Shown in pieces: positions 35,024 to 43,671 of a stretch of 64,000 nt of DNA. Made by a program: the position numbers and the translations under genes. The stretch comes from Campylobacter helveticus (lineage in GTDB: Bacteria; Campylobacterota; Campylobacteria; Campylobacterales; Campylobacteraceae), in assembly GCF_002080395.1 (NCBI RefSeq), contig NZ_CP020478.1, positions 1,562,886 to 1,626,885 of the forward strand. The letters run 5' to 3'. Positions within the stretch are counted from its first letter, which is position 1, and every line of letters begins with the position of its first letter. The notes below the pieces were generated by a model. That model was given only the letters and a program-made list of their open reading frames with translations, was not told the origin of the DNA and made no database searches.

Positions 35024-35738
35024 AGCGTTCCCCCTCGATGATGTAAAGCTCATTTAGCTGTTTTTCTAAGTCTTTTTGGATATGAATTTTAATGCTAGTG
35101 ATTTTATAATTTTTCCCCTCATAAAGTCTTCTTAAATCCCCCTCATCACAATATCTTATCACGCCCGTGCAGGCGTCGCTTCCACTTGTTGGCTTGACTT
35201 GATGATAGCCTAAATTTTTATCCTCTTTAAAACCATCATTATAAAGACTAGGGGTAATGGAAAAAAATTTACCCCCAACCTTGAGTTTTTTCACCGCTTT
35301 TTCTATGATTTGCTTTGTTTTTTCTATATCGTTGTAAGCTAAAGAGTAGCTATCCATCCACGCGTCAAAACTTTCATCTTTAAAATTGTCAAGCTTTTCT
35401 AAATAATCGCCGATTTCAAGTTGTGCGATTTGTGTGCTTAGATTTTCATTTTGCATTCTTGTTTTAAAGCGTTCTACGCCTGTTTTGCTCCACTCTATAC
35501 CGCTTACTTTAAAACCTTCTCTTGCACAAAACCATAAATTTGCACCTGTTCCTAGTCCTAATTCTAGGATAGAAATTTTATTTCTATCTTTAGCATTGTA
35601 AAAATTTCTAGCGATAAAACGAATCACACTTTCGCTTGGGTATTTACCCCATTCTTTTTTGGAAAAGATTTGTTCCCAAATCTCTTCATTTGAGCCTTGA
35701 TTAGTCGAAATTTCTTTATTATCCGCATAAATTTTCAT
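35016..35738 (-). CDS. SAM-dependent methyltransferase, sister of the fused protein
   Basis: 240 aa from the ATG at 35736–35738 with AAAGGAAA upstream; a longer in-frame start is less likely. Motif ILELGLGTGANLWF lies in the stretch that is identical to the next gene. The C-terminal part differs (DSYSLAYNDIEKTKQIIEKA, GVIRYCDEGDLRRLYEGKNY). It is the first gene of the leg/ptm operon and lies 96 bases from the divergent gatB, so the operon promoter should be in that gap. Substrate unknown; sugar or flagellin modification is inferred from context. Confidence 0.8.
   Translation of the reverse strand: MKIYADNKEISTNQGSNEEIWEQIFSKKEWGKYPSESVIRFIARNFYNAKDRNKISILELGLGTGANLWFCAREGFKVSGIEWSKTGVERFKTRMQNENLSTQIAQLEIGDYLEKLDNFKDESFDAWMDSYSLAYNDIEKTKQIIEKAVKKLKVGGKFFSITPSLYNDGFKEDKNLGYHQVKPTSGSDACTGVIRYCDEGDLRRLYEGKNYKITSIKIHIQKDLEKQLNELYIIEGERYE
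35361..35680 (-). repeat. Direct repeat copy 2, 320 bases, in the first methyltransferase gene
   Basis: Pairs with 34688–35007 at an offset of 673 bases. Recombination between the copies would delete 673 bases and leave one hybrid methyltransferase. Confidence 0.9.
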
Positions 35739-35794
35739 TTTTTTCCTTTGCAATAAACTCATAATTATAACAACATAAATTAATATTATTACAA

Positions 35795-35800
35795 TATAAT
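35795..35800 (+). promoter_or_regulatory. Sigma-70 minus-10 box for gatB
   Basis: A perfect TATAAT with AT-rich sequence upstream, 35 bases before the gatB start. Campylobacter promoters usually lack a clear minus-35 box, so only the minus-10 is marked. Confidence 0.5.
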
Positions 35801-35834
35801 TACGCTAAATTTAATGAATCATAAGGAAAACTCA

Positions 35835-37253
35835 ATGTTTGAAGTCGTTATAGGACTAGAGGTTCATACCCAGCTTAATACCAAAACAAAAATTTTCTGC
35901 TCTTGTGCCACATCTTTTGGCGAAGAGCCAAATACTAATGTTTGCCCTACTTGCCTTGCTTTGCCCGGTGCCTTGCCTGTGCTTAACGAAGAGGCGGTAA
36001 AAAAAGCCGTGTCCTTTGGTAAAGCCGTTAATGCCACCATACACAAAAAAAGCGTTTTTAACCGCAAAAATTATTTTTATCCCGACCTGCCAAAGGCTTA
36101 TCAAATTTCGCAATTTGACATCCCTATCGTTGAGGGTGGGGAGCTTTTCATCAATGTAAATGGCGAAAACAAACGCATAGGCATTACAAGAGCGCATTTA
36201 GAAGAAGATGCGGGGAAAAATATCCACGAAGCAAATTTTTCTAAGGTGGATTTAAACCGCGCGGGAACGCCTTTGCTTGAGATAGTGAGTGAGCCTGAGC
36301 TTAGAAGCAGTGATGAGGCGGTGGCTTATCTTAAAAAACTGCACTCCATCATACGCTTTTTAGACATTTCGGACGCAAATATGCAAGAGGGGAGCTTCCG
36401 CTGTGATGCAAATGTAAGCATTCGTCCTAAGGGCGATACTAAGCTTTACACGAGGGTGGAGATTAAAAATCTTAACTCGTTTCGCTTTATCCAAAAGGCG
36501 ATTGATTATGAAGTCGAAAGGCAGAGCAGAGCGTGGGAGGATGGCACTTATGATGAAGAAGTCGTGCAAGAAACAAGGCTTTTTGACACAAGCAAACTCA
36601 TCACGCGTTCGATGAGAGGCAAAGAAGAAGCGGCTGAGTATCGTTATTTCCCTGACCCTGACCTTTTGCCTGTGCTTTTGAAAGAGGAATTTTTAAATTT
36701 AAGCATACCAGAGCTTCCTGATGAGAAAAAAGTGCGTTATGTCAAGGAATTTGGGGTAAAAGAAAGCGATGCGGAGGTGCTAATTAGCTCACTTGAAATG
36801 AGCCGTTTTTTTGAAAATTTATGCGGACAAAATTTAAATCCTAAACTCTGCGTAACTTGGCTTACAACTGAGCTTATGGGACTTTTAAAAGGGGATTTAA
36901 CCATAGAAAATTCCCCTGTGAGTGCAGAAAAACTTGGCACTTTAATCAAACGCATTGAAGAGGGTGAAATCAGTGCAAAGGCGGCTAAAGAGGTTTTAGC
37001 CTTTGTGTTTGAAAATGTAGAAGTGGAGATTGACGCGGCGATTGAAAAACTAGGACTTAAGCAAGTCAGTGATGATTCAGCGATTGAAGCTGTGATTATG
37101 CAAATTTTAGAAGCAAATGCCGATAAAGTCGCGGAATATAAAAGTGGCAAGGATAAGCTTTTTGGCTTTTTTGTAGGACAGGTAATGAAAGAGGGCAAAG
37201 GAGCTTTCAACCCTGCAAAAGTCAATGAGCTTTTAAAAGAAAAGCTTGCTTAA
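35835..37253 (+). CDS. gatB: Aspartyl/glutamyl-tRNA amidotransferase subunit B
   Basis: 472 aa from the ATG at 35835, preceded by AAGGAAAAC at proper distance; an earlier in-frame ATG seven codons upstream lacks one. GatB converts misacylated Glu-tRNA(Gln) and Asp-tRNA(Asn). [20 protein letters not shown], the zinc-site cysteines ([20 protein letters not shown]) and [19 protein letters not shown] are classic, and the C-terminal YqeY-like tail domain is complete. Confidence 0.97.
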   Translation: MFEVVIGLEVHTQLNTKTKIFCSCATSFGEEPNTNVCPTCLALPGALPVLNEEAVKKAVSFGKAVNATIHKKSVFNRKNYFYPDLPKAYQISQFDIPIVEGGELFINVNGENKRIGITRAHLEEDAGKNIHEANFSKVDLNRAGTPLLEIVSEPELRSSDEAVAYLKKLHSIIRFLDISDANMQEGSFRCDANVSIRPKGDTKLYTRVEIKNLNSFRFIQKAIDYEVERQSRAWEDGTYDEEVVQETRLFDTSKLITRSMRGKEEAAEYRYFPDPDLLPVLLKEEFLNLSIPELPDEKKVRYVKEFGVKESDAEVLISSLEMSRFFENLCGQNLNPKLCVTWLTTELMGLLKGDLTIENSPVSAEKLGTLIKRIEEGEISAKAAKEVLAFVFENVEVEIDAAIEKLGLKQVSDDSAIEAVIMQILEANADKVAEYKSGKDKLFGFFVGQVMKEGKGAFNPAKVNELLKEKLA

Positions 37254-37271
37254 GGAGGACTAATCCTCCTT
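37252..37271. terminator. Bidirectional terminator between gatB and the hydrolase gene
   Basis: AAGGAGGA-CTAA-TCCTCCTT makes a perfect eight-base-pair stem exactly between the two converging stop codons. Confidence 0.7.
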
Positions 37272-37859
37272 CATCTTCTTTAATTCCTCCACCACCAAAG
37301 GCAAGTCCTTAAAGCCGTCCGTATCCATAAAATGCCCACCTTTTTCTACTAAGATTAACTTAGCATTTAAAGACTTGGCGAGCTTTTGACTAAGGAAAGT
37401 TGGGACGATTTTATCATCTTTTGCACTGATAACGACTCTATGTTTTATTAAGGTTTTTAAGCTTTCATAATGAGGCTTTTGATGCGTAAAATTATCCAAA
37501 ATAGGCAAAATTTCCAAAGGCTCATCAAAAGGAGAAACCAAAATCACACCGCCTATTTTTACACCTTTTTCGCTTAAAAAATGTAGCAAACTCACACCGC
37601 CTAAAGAATGCGTGATAAAATAGGTCTTTTCGTCTAAAACAAGCTCCTTATCCATAGTTTCAAGCCATTTTTTCAACTCAGGCTTACTTGCATTTGGCAA
37701 ATCAAGCGCCTTAACTTCATAGCCTAAATCATTAAGCTCTTGCCTTACGCTTGGTATCCAAGCATAATTTGAGTCACAATTAAAGCCGTGTAAAATATAA
37801 ACGCCCTTAGCATTAAGCAAAATGGCAAATAACGCCAAAATCAACAAAATTTTTTTCAT
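37260..37859 (-). CDS. Alpha/beta hydrolase (RBBP9/YdeN-like), probably exported
   Basis: 199 aa from the ATG at 37857–37859, chosen because AAGGAG lies just upstream and a signal peptide (KKILLILALFAILLNA) then starts the protein. GVYILHGFNCDSNYAWIPSV begins the hydrolase fold, FITHSLGGVSLLHFL carries the nucleophile serine, and SAKDDKIVP and VEKGGHFMDTDGF supply the Asp and His. The substrate is unknown. Confidence 0.82.
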   Translation of the reverse strand: MKKILLILALFAILLNAKGVYILHGFNCDSNYAWIPSVRQELNDLGYEVKALDLPNASKPELKKWLETMDKELVLDEKTYFITHSLGGVSLLHFLSEKGVKIGGVILVSPFDEPLEILPILDNFTHQKPHYESLKTLIKHRVVISAKDDKIVPTFLSQKLAKSLNAKLILVEKGGHFMDTDGFKDLPLVVEELKKMKED

Positions 37860-37898
37860 TATTTCTCCTTGTTTTTGATGATTGTAACAAAATATTAT

Positions 37899-37904
37899 TA
37901 TAAT
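37899..37904 (+). promoter_or_regulatory. Minus-10 box for the metal efflux operon
   Basis: TATAAT in TATTATTATAATTTCG, 27 bases before the CDF gene start. It overlaps the 5' flank of the divergent hydrolase gene. Confidence 0.45.
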
Positions 37905-37930
37905 TTCGCAAGTTAAATTCAAGGATAAAA

Positions 37931-38875
37931 ATGTATGATTATCTCTCACATCAGCCCCTGCTAAAAGCTTGTAAGCACTCACACGAACACGCCCACAATC
38001 ACGAGCATTCTCACGCTGATGTAAGAGTTATGGATAAAAAAATTTTAAGCATTTCTTTGATGATGACAGCCTCAATGATGCTTGTGCAATTTATCTACGC
38101 CCTACTTTCAAATTCCTTAGCGCTTTTAAGCGATACCTTACATATGTTTTCTGATGTATTTGCCCTAACTTTAAGCCTTTTAGCCTTAATAGCCGTGCAA
38201 AAATGGCAAAACGAGCAAAAAACATTTGGCTATTTTCGTCTTGAAGTTTTAGTCGCTTTTATCAACGCTTTAAGCATTATTTTATCGGCTATTTTTATTA
38301 TTTATGAAAGTATTTATAAGCTTTTTTATCCCGAAGAAATTGATGCTAAGACTATGATTATCGTGGCTTTTTTAGGACTTTTAGTCAATGCTTTCAATGC
38401 TTTTTTGATGTTTAAAAACACAAATTTAGATAATCTTAATATGAAATCCGCCTTTTACCATATGATGAGCGATTTGCTTGGCTCTTGCGTGGTCGTCGTG
38501 GGTGGAATTGTGGTGTATTTTAGTAAGATTGTTTATATTGATAGTCTTTTAGCGCTTATTTTGGCACTTTTGCTTTTGCGTTGGGCTGTGATTTTACTAA
38601 AGCAAAGCACAAATATTTTGCTTGAAAGCTCACCTGTTGATATTAATGAAGTCAAGGCTATGCTTTTGCAAGATGAAAGAGTTGATGAAGTGTTTGACTT
38701 GCATATCACGCAAATCACCAACAAAATGCTCGTTGCCACAATGCACATCAAAACTCCACTTAAAAGCCTTGATGAATTTGAGCTTTTATCTAAAGATTTA
38801 GCAAAAAATTTGCTTGAAAAATTTCATATCGGGCATTCTACCATACAGGCTTTAAGGAGTAAAAATGAAATTTAA
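37931..38875 (+). CDS. Cation diffusion facilitator (CzcD-like) efflux protein
   Basis: 314 aa. A histidine-rich start (HSHEHAHNHEHSHAD, residues 16–30) precedes six membrane helices; the transport-site residues are in LALLSDTLHMFSDVFAL and AFYHMMSDLLGSCVVVVGG, both with the His/Asp pattern of zinc transporters. A C-terminal cytoplasmic domain follows (DERVDEVFDLHITQITNKM). It expels zinc or a similar divalent ion. It overlaps the chaperone gene by 11 bases. RBS AAGGATAAAA. Confidence 0.92.
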   Translation: MYDYLSHQPLLKACKHSHEHAHNHEHSHADVRVMDKKILSISLMMTASMMLVQFIYALLSNSLALLSDTLHMFSDVFALTLSLLALIAVQKWQNEQKTFGYFRLEVLVAFINALSIILSAIFIIYESIYKLFYPEEIDAKTMIIVAFLGLLVNAFNAFLMFKNTNLDNLNMKSAFYHMMSDLLGSCVVVVGGIVVYFSKIVYIDSLLALILALLLLRWAVILLKQSTNILLESSPVDINEVKAMLLQDERVDEVFDLHITQITNKMLVATMHIKTPLKSLDEFELLSKDLAKNLLEKFHIGHSTIQALRSKNEI

Positions 38876-39059
38876 AATGGCTAATGTTAATTGCATAAAC
38901 TGCGTAAATCTTATTAAAAATTCACTAGAAAGCACCTTTGGCACTATTGACATTGACCTTGAAAATAAAATTTTAAGTGCCAATTTACAAGAGAAAGATA
39001 AAGCAAATTTTGAAAAAGAATTAAATGAGCTTGGTTTTGAAATCATAGAGCAGCTTTAA
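38865..39059 (+). CDS. CopZ-like heavy-metal-associated chaperone
   Basis: 64 aa, one HMA domain. The metal site is NCINCVNL near residue 10, and the beta-alpha fold continues to LNELGFEIIEQL. It should carry Cu(I) in the cytoplasm to the ATPase that begins on its stop codon (TAATG). RBS AAGGAG. Confidence 0.88.
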   Translation: MKFKMANVNCINCVNLIKNSLESTFGTIDIDLENKILSANLQEKDKANFEKELNELGFEIIEQL

Positions 39060-41173
39060 TGAAGGAATTAAGACTTAAAATTGGCAAAATGACCTGCGTA
39101 AATTGCGCCAACGCCATCGAAAAAGCGACAAAAAAACTTGAAGGCGTAGAGGAAGTTAGCATTTCTTATACAAATTCAAGTGGGGTTTTTTTACTTAAAA
39201 ATGAAAACGCAAAAGAAGAAATTAAAAACAAAATTTCTCAACTTGGCTTTGAAATTTTGCACGATGAACAAAGTGTCGAAAAGGCTAAAGAGAAAGAATT
39301 AAAACACCTTAAATTTAAGCTTTTACTTGCCCTTGTTTTAAGTAGCGTGATGATGCTATTTGAAATGTTTGTTTTTAACGCTTTTTCTTACAACCTACAA
39401 CTTATCTTAAGCTTTATTGTAATTTTTTATTGTGGATTTGGCTTTTTTTCTAGTGCTTTAAAGGGTTTAAGATATAAAAATTTAACGATGAATACCCTCG
39501 TTGCTTTAGGAAGTTTTAGTGCGTTTTTATATTCTTTATGCGTGTATTTTAAACTTTTTGGGGAGCATTTGTATTTTAGTAGCGCGGCGATGATTATCAC
39601 CTTTGTGCTTTTGGGTAAATTCATAGAGGAAAAAACGAAAAATAAAGCTCAAATTTATCAAAACAAACTCCAAAACCTAGAGGCAAAAAAAGCAAAGCTT
39701 ATACTTGAAAATGGCGAGATTAAAGAGCTTCCTAGCTCTTTTGTGAAGGTTAATGACATTTTGCAACTTTGCAAAGATGAGATAAGTCCTGTGGATGGAC
39801 TGATTTTAGAGGGGACGGCTGAAGTCGATATGAGTTTTTTAAGCGGAGAATTTATGCCTGTGCTTAAAAAAGCTGGAGATACTATCGAGGCTGGAGCATT
39901 GATTATTAGCGGGAATTTAAAATTAAAAGCAAGTAAAAAGGCTATGGATAGCACCCTAGAGCAACTTAAAAATCTCGTCTTTAAAGCAAGTCTTTCCAAA
40001 AGTCCCCTTATAAGGCTCATCGATAAAATTTCAGCGTATTTTGTGGGTTTCATTATCATTTTAGCCCTCATCGTTTTTCTTTTTTATCTCCCAAATTTCA
40101 ATCAAGCTTTTTTACACGCCCTTGCCGTGCTTTTAATCTCCTGCCCCTGTGCCTTAGGACTTGCCACACCCCTAGCTTTAGCTCTTGCTTTTGAAAGGGG
40201 GGCTAAAAATTTCATTTTGCTTAAAAACCCTGCCGCACTTGAAATTTTAAGTCAAGTCAAACTCGTGCTTTTTGATAAAACAGGCACACTCACGCAAAAT
40301 ACCCTAACAATTTTTAATCATAATCTAAGTGAAGAAAATTTCCTCAAACTCGCCCAAATTCAATCCCTTAGCCCACACCCCATAGCAAAAGCCATCTTTA
40401 AAGCAGCGAATTTGAAAGAAAATCATTTAAAAGGTGAGCTAAATCATCACATCGGTAAAGGCATCTTATATAAAGAAAATGAAAATATCTATCTCATAGG
40501 AAATGAAGAGCTTGTTAAAGATACAAAAAATTTAAAAGCAGCAAAAGAATTTCTAAATTCTTGCGAAGAAAATGCACCCATTAGGGTTTATTTTACAAAA
40601 AATGGCATTTGTCTTGGTGGCGTAGCTTTAAGCAATGTTTTGAAAAAAGATGCTAAAGACCTTGTTAATTTTCTAAATTCAAAAGAGATTCAAAGCGTTA
40701 TTTTAAGCGGAGATAATGAAAAAAGCGTTGCCAAAATCGCTAAAGAGCTTCAAATCAAATTTCACGCCAAAATGAAGCCTGAAGATAAATTTAACTTCCT
40801 ACAAAAAGCACAAGAAAAGCATAAAATTCTTTTTGTAGGGGACGGCTTAAATGACGCCGCAGCCCTTAAAAAAGCGGACATTAGCATAAGCTTTAGTGAG
40901 GCGAGTGAGTTGGCAAAAAAAAGCACCGATATTATTTTAATGCGTGAAGATTTGACGCTGATTAAGTTTTGCTTTATCTTAGCTCAAAAAACAAAAAGCA
41001 TTATCAAACTCAATCTTTTCTGGGCATTTAGCTATAATCTTTTTAGCATACCCCTTGCCGCTGGGGCATTTAGCCTTTCGCTAAGTCCTCATTTAGCTGC
41101 TTTAATGATGAGTTTAAGCTCTTTAGCTGTGGTTTTAAATTCTCTAAGGCTTAAAATGGATAAAACTTTCTAA
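39059..41173 (+). CDS. copA: Copper-exporting P1B-type ATPase
   Basis: 704 aa. One N-terminal HMA domain (GKMTCVNCANAIEKATKKLE), the transmembrane metal site SCPCALGLATPLAL (Cys-Pro-Cys), the phosphorylation loop FDKTGTLTQNT, SPHPIAKA of the nucleotide domain and GDGLNDAAALKKADISI in the hinge. The last helices hold WAFSYNLFSIPLAAG and MMSLSSLAVVLNSLRL, the copper-type Tyr-Asn and Met/Ser-Ser sites. Works with the chaperone and CDF protein upstream. Confidence 0.94.
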   Translation: MKELRLKIGKMTCVNCANAIEKATKKLEGVEEVSISYTNSSGVFLLKNENAKEEIKNKISQLGFEILHDEQSVEKAKEKELKHLKFKLLLALVLSSVMMLFEMFVFNAFSYNLQLILSFIVIFYCGFGFFSSALKGLRYKNLTMNTLVALGSFSAFLYSLCVYFKLFGEHLYFSSAAMIITFVLLGKFIEEKTKNKAQIYQNKLQNLEAKKAKLILENGEIKELPSSFVKVNDILQLCKDEISPVDGLILEGTAEVDMSFLSGEFMPVLKKAGDTIEAGALIISGNLKLKASKKAMDSTLEQLKNLVFKASLSKSPLIRLIDKISAYFVGFIIILALIVFLFYLPNFNQAFLHALAVLLISCPCALGLATPLALALAFERGAKNFILLKNPAALEILSQVKLVLFDKTGTLTQNTLTIFNHNLSEENFLKLAQIQSLSPHPIAKAIFKAANLKENHLKGELNHHIGKGILYKENENIYLIGNEELVKDTKNLKAAKEFLNSCEENAPIRVYFTKNGICLGGVALSNVLKKDAKDLVNFLNSKEIQSVILSGDNEKSVAKIAKELQIKFHAKMKPEDKFNFLQKAQEKHKILFVGDGLNDAAALKKADISISFSEASELAKKSTDIILMREDLTLIKFCFILAQKTKSIIKLNLFWAFSYNLFSIPLAAGAFSLSLSPHLAALMMSLSSLAVVLNSLRLKMDKTF

Positions 41174-41515
41174 AATCACACCATCAACGCCCATTTCATA
41201 AAATTTTTCCAAATGACAAAAGTCCTCGACCACATATAAAATTTTGCTATCAAATAAATAAAATTCCGCCGCCTTTGCACTAAATTTAACCAAATTTTCA
41301 TCTTTAAAAATCAAAAATTCAGCCCCCAAAGCATTAGAAAGAAAAATTTCATCTTTGCTCTTAATAAAAATGGCAAACTTAACCCCCTGCTTTTTCGCCT
41401 CTTTAATACATTTTTCATCATAATCAAAACAAAAAATCGCCCCTTTCTCATTAAAATGCTTATGGGTGAAAATAAAAGTGGGAGCTTTGATAAGTTTGTG
41501 TCCAAAAATAAGCAT
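41144..41515 (-). CDS. Hypothetical protein
   Basis: 123 aa, no recognised motif. It reads as an alternating alpha/beta protein (GAIFCFDYDEKCIKEAKKQG, FLIFKDENLVKFSAKAAEFY, EKFYEMGVDGVILESFIHF), which faintly recalls the end of a TIM-barrel phosphodiesterase, but no metal ligands are visible. It converges on copA with a 30-base overlap and is divergent from gpsA. Codon pattern is like its neighbours, so it is probably a real gene. Confidence 0.6.
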   Translation of the reverse strand: MLIFGHKLIKAPTFIFTHKHFNEKGAIFCFDYDEKCIKEAKKQGVKFAIFIKSKDEIFLSNALGAEFLIFKDENLVKFSAKAAEFYLFDSKILYVVEDFCHLEKFYEMGVDGVILESFIHFKP

Positions 41516-41606
41516 AAAAGTCCTTTTTGCTTTGATTTTATCGTATTTTGCTTAAAGTTAATGAAAAAACGATAAAATAAAAATAAATTCAGTCAAAGAG
41601 TGCTAA

Positions 41607-42509
41607 ATGAGTTCGATTGCTATCATCGGTGCTGGAAAATGGGGAAGTGCGTTATACCACGCCCTAAATGTAAAAAATACTTGCTTCATAAGCTCTCCCA
41701 CTCCAAGAGAAATGCCAAATTTCATTTCCATTGAAAAAGCCCTAAAGTGCGAATACCTCATCTTCGCCCTAAGCACTCAAGCCCTAAGAGCGTGGCTTAA
41801 AGCTCATTTTGAAAATCAAAACGCAAAAGTTTTAATCGCATCTAAGGGAATCGAAGCAAAGACGGGGCTATTTTTAGATGAAATTTTTATGGAATTCTTA
41901 GATGAAAATCAAATTTGTGTCTTAAGCGGACCCTCATTTGCCACAGAAGTTGAAAATCATCTCCCCACAGCCTTAATGATAAATGGTAAAAATCTAAATC
42001 TTTGCAAAGAATTTGCAAATTTTTTTCCCTCATTTATCAAAACTTATGTTGATGATGATGTAAGAGGTGCTGAAATTTGTGGAGCATATAAAAATGTCCT
42101 CGCCATAGCAAGTGGAATTTGCGATGGCTTAAAACTTGGCAATAATGCAAGAGCAAGTCTCATCGCAAGAGGCTTAATAGAAATGCACCGCTTTGGCAAA
42201 TTTTTTAAAGCAAAGGAAGAAACCTTTTTGGGATTAAGTGGGGCGGGGGATTTATTTTTAACCGCTTCTAGCGTGCTTTCAAGAAATTACCGCGTGGGAT
42301 TAATGCTCGCTCAAAATAAAAATTTAGAAGAAATTTTACAAATTCTTGGCGAGGTCGCTGAGGGAGTGGGGACGGCTTTTGCTATCGATAAACTCGCTAA
42401 GGAAAAAGATATTTACACGCCTATAGTGAGTGAAGTGGTAAAAATTTTAGAGGGCGAGGGTGTAGAAAATTCTGTGAAAAAACTCTTAAAACAAAGTGAT
42501 TGGATATAA
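41607..42509 (+). CDS. gpsA: NAD(P)H-dependent glycerol-3-phosphate dehydrogenase
   Basis: 300 aa. It makes sn-glycerol 3-phosphate for phospholipids. SIAIIGAGKWGSALYHAL is the dinucleotide site, VLSGPSFATEVENHLPTAL and ICGAYKNVLAIASGICDGL hold the catalytic lysine region, and FLGLSGAGDLFLTASSVLSR completes the family pattern. The dihydroorotase-like gene follows at once. Confidence 0.95.
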   Translation: MSSIAIIGAGKWGSALYHALNVKNTCFISSPTPREMPNFISIEKALKCEYLIFALSTQALRAWLKAHFENQNAKVLIASKGIEAKTGLFLDEIFMEFLDENQICVLSGPSFATEVENHLPTALMINGKNLNLCKEFANFFPSFIKTYVDDDVRGAEICGAYKNVLAIASGICDGLKLGNNARASLIARGLIEMHRFGKFFKAKEETFLGLSGAGDLFLTASSVLSRNYRVGLMLAQNKNLEEILQILGEVAEGVGTAFAIDKLAKEKDIYTPIVSEVVKILEGEGVENSVKKLLKQSDWI

Positions 42510-42510
42510 G

Positions 42511-43671
42511 ATGATAATTAAAAATGCAAAAATTTATGGAAAAGACTTAAAAGATGTCGCAATCTCGCAAGGACATATTCAAAAAATAGGCGAAAATTTA
42601 CAAGGAGATGAAATTTTTGACGCTAAAGGGCTGACACTTTTACCTTCTTTTATAGATTTATGTGTCAATCTTAAAAATGAAAAATTTTCTTTATCAAATT
42701 TAGAACTTTTGGAAAAAGAATGCCTAAAAAGTGGGATTAGCACCATACTTTTACGCGATGTGATGGACTTTGATGAGGAAGCTTTCACTTTATTTTTACA
42801 AAATTTATCACATAGGAACTTGCAAATTTTTTCTAGCATTAAAGTCAAGGAAAAGCTAAGAAATATCGCCACACTTATCAATAAGGGTGCTGTCGCTTTG
42901 GAGCTTGACAGCTCACTAAATGCTAATATCCTTAAAATCGCTATGCAATACGCCCTAATGAAAAAAGTGCCTATTTTTGCTAAATGCTTAAATGAAGATT
43001 TTGATGATAATGGCGTAATGAATGAGTGCGCACTTGGCTTTGAACTAGGACTCATCGGTATGAGCGGGGTGGGTGAATTTAGCGAAGTTGCCAAACTAAG
43101 AGAAATCGCAAATTTTTATCAAAGCGAAATCATTTATGACCAACTTAGCCTTGCAAAATCAATTCGTTTAGCACAAGATGAAGCGATTTTAGTCAGCATA
43201 CATCACCTAATTAAAAATGAAAATGCTTGTGAAAATTTTAATACCGCTGCGAAAATCAAGCCCCCTTTAAGAAGTGAAGAAGATAGGGTTTTTTTACAAA
43301 ATGCTCTTAAAGAGGGTAAAATTCGCTTTTTAAGTGCTGCACATTGTCCTAAATCTATCAATTTAAAAGATTTAGCCTTTGATGAAGCGGCATTTGGAAT
43401 TCATAGCATTTGTGAGTATATCAGCCTTTGCTATAGCTTTTTTATCCGTAATCACTTTATGTCTTGGGAAAAATTATGTGAATTTACAAGCCTAAACGCG
43501 GCAAAATTTTTGAAGCTAAATAGCGGAGAAATCAAGGAAGGTAAAGAGGCAAATTTGGTTTTATTTGATGAAAATGCAACGATAAAAGCACCCACAAATT
43601 CCCTTTATAGCAAAGATGAGCTTAAGGGAGAAATTAAACATCATCTACTTAAAGGGCAGTTTGTCCTTTAA
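42511..43671 (+). CDS. pyrC2: Dihydroorotase-like protein, catalytically defective (PyrC2/PyrX-type)
   Basis: 386 aa from the ATG at 42511 one base after the gpsA stop; an earlier in-frame start inside gpsA is unlikely. The overall fold is an amidohydrolase (LTLLPSFIDLCVNLKNE, then EGKEANLVLFDENATIKAP at the end). The usual HxH metal site is gone: the place of DxHVHLR is DLCVNLK, the later ligand His near IYDQL is absent, and the Asp-His motif reads SAAHCPKS. Such inactive paralogues partner aspartate transcarbamoylase in some bacteria; that role is inferred. Its end overlaps ktrA by 4 bases. Confidence 0.82.
   Translation: MIIKNAKIYGKDLKDVAISQGHIQKIGENLQGDEIFDAKGLTLLPSFIDLCVNLKNEKFSLSNLELLEKECLKSGISTILLRDVMDFDEEAFTLFLQNLSHRNLQIFSSIKVKEKLRNIATLINKGAVALELDSSLNANILKIAMQYALMKKVPIFAKCLNEDFDDNGVMNECALGFELGLIGMSGVGEFSEVAKLREIANFYQSEIIYDQLSLAKSIRLAQDEAILVSIHHLIKNENACENFNTAAKIKPPLRSEEDRVFLQNALKEGKIRFLSAAHCPKSINLKDLAFDEAAFGIHSICEYISLCYSFFIRNHFMSWEKLCEFTSLNAAKFLKLNSGEIKEGKEANLVLFDENATIKAPTNSLYSKDELKGEIKHHLLKGQFVL

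Noticed and set aside
21701-35738. The sugar island as pseudaminic acid genes
   Set aside because: PtmE-type guanylyltransferase with CBS domains, LegF, LegG and LegI order points to the GDP-based legionaminic route; no PseB, PseH or PseI pattern was seen, though PtmG resembles PseA.
37860-37982. Longer start of the alpha/beta hydrolase
   Set aside because: It would overlap the promoter and start of the divergent CDF gene and remove the signal peptide from the N terminus.
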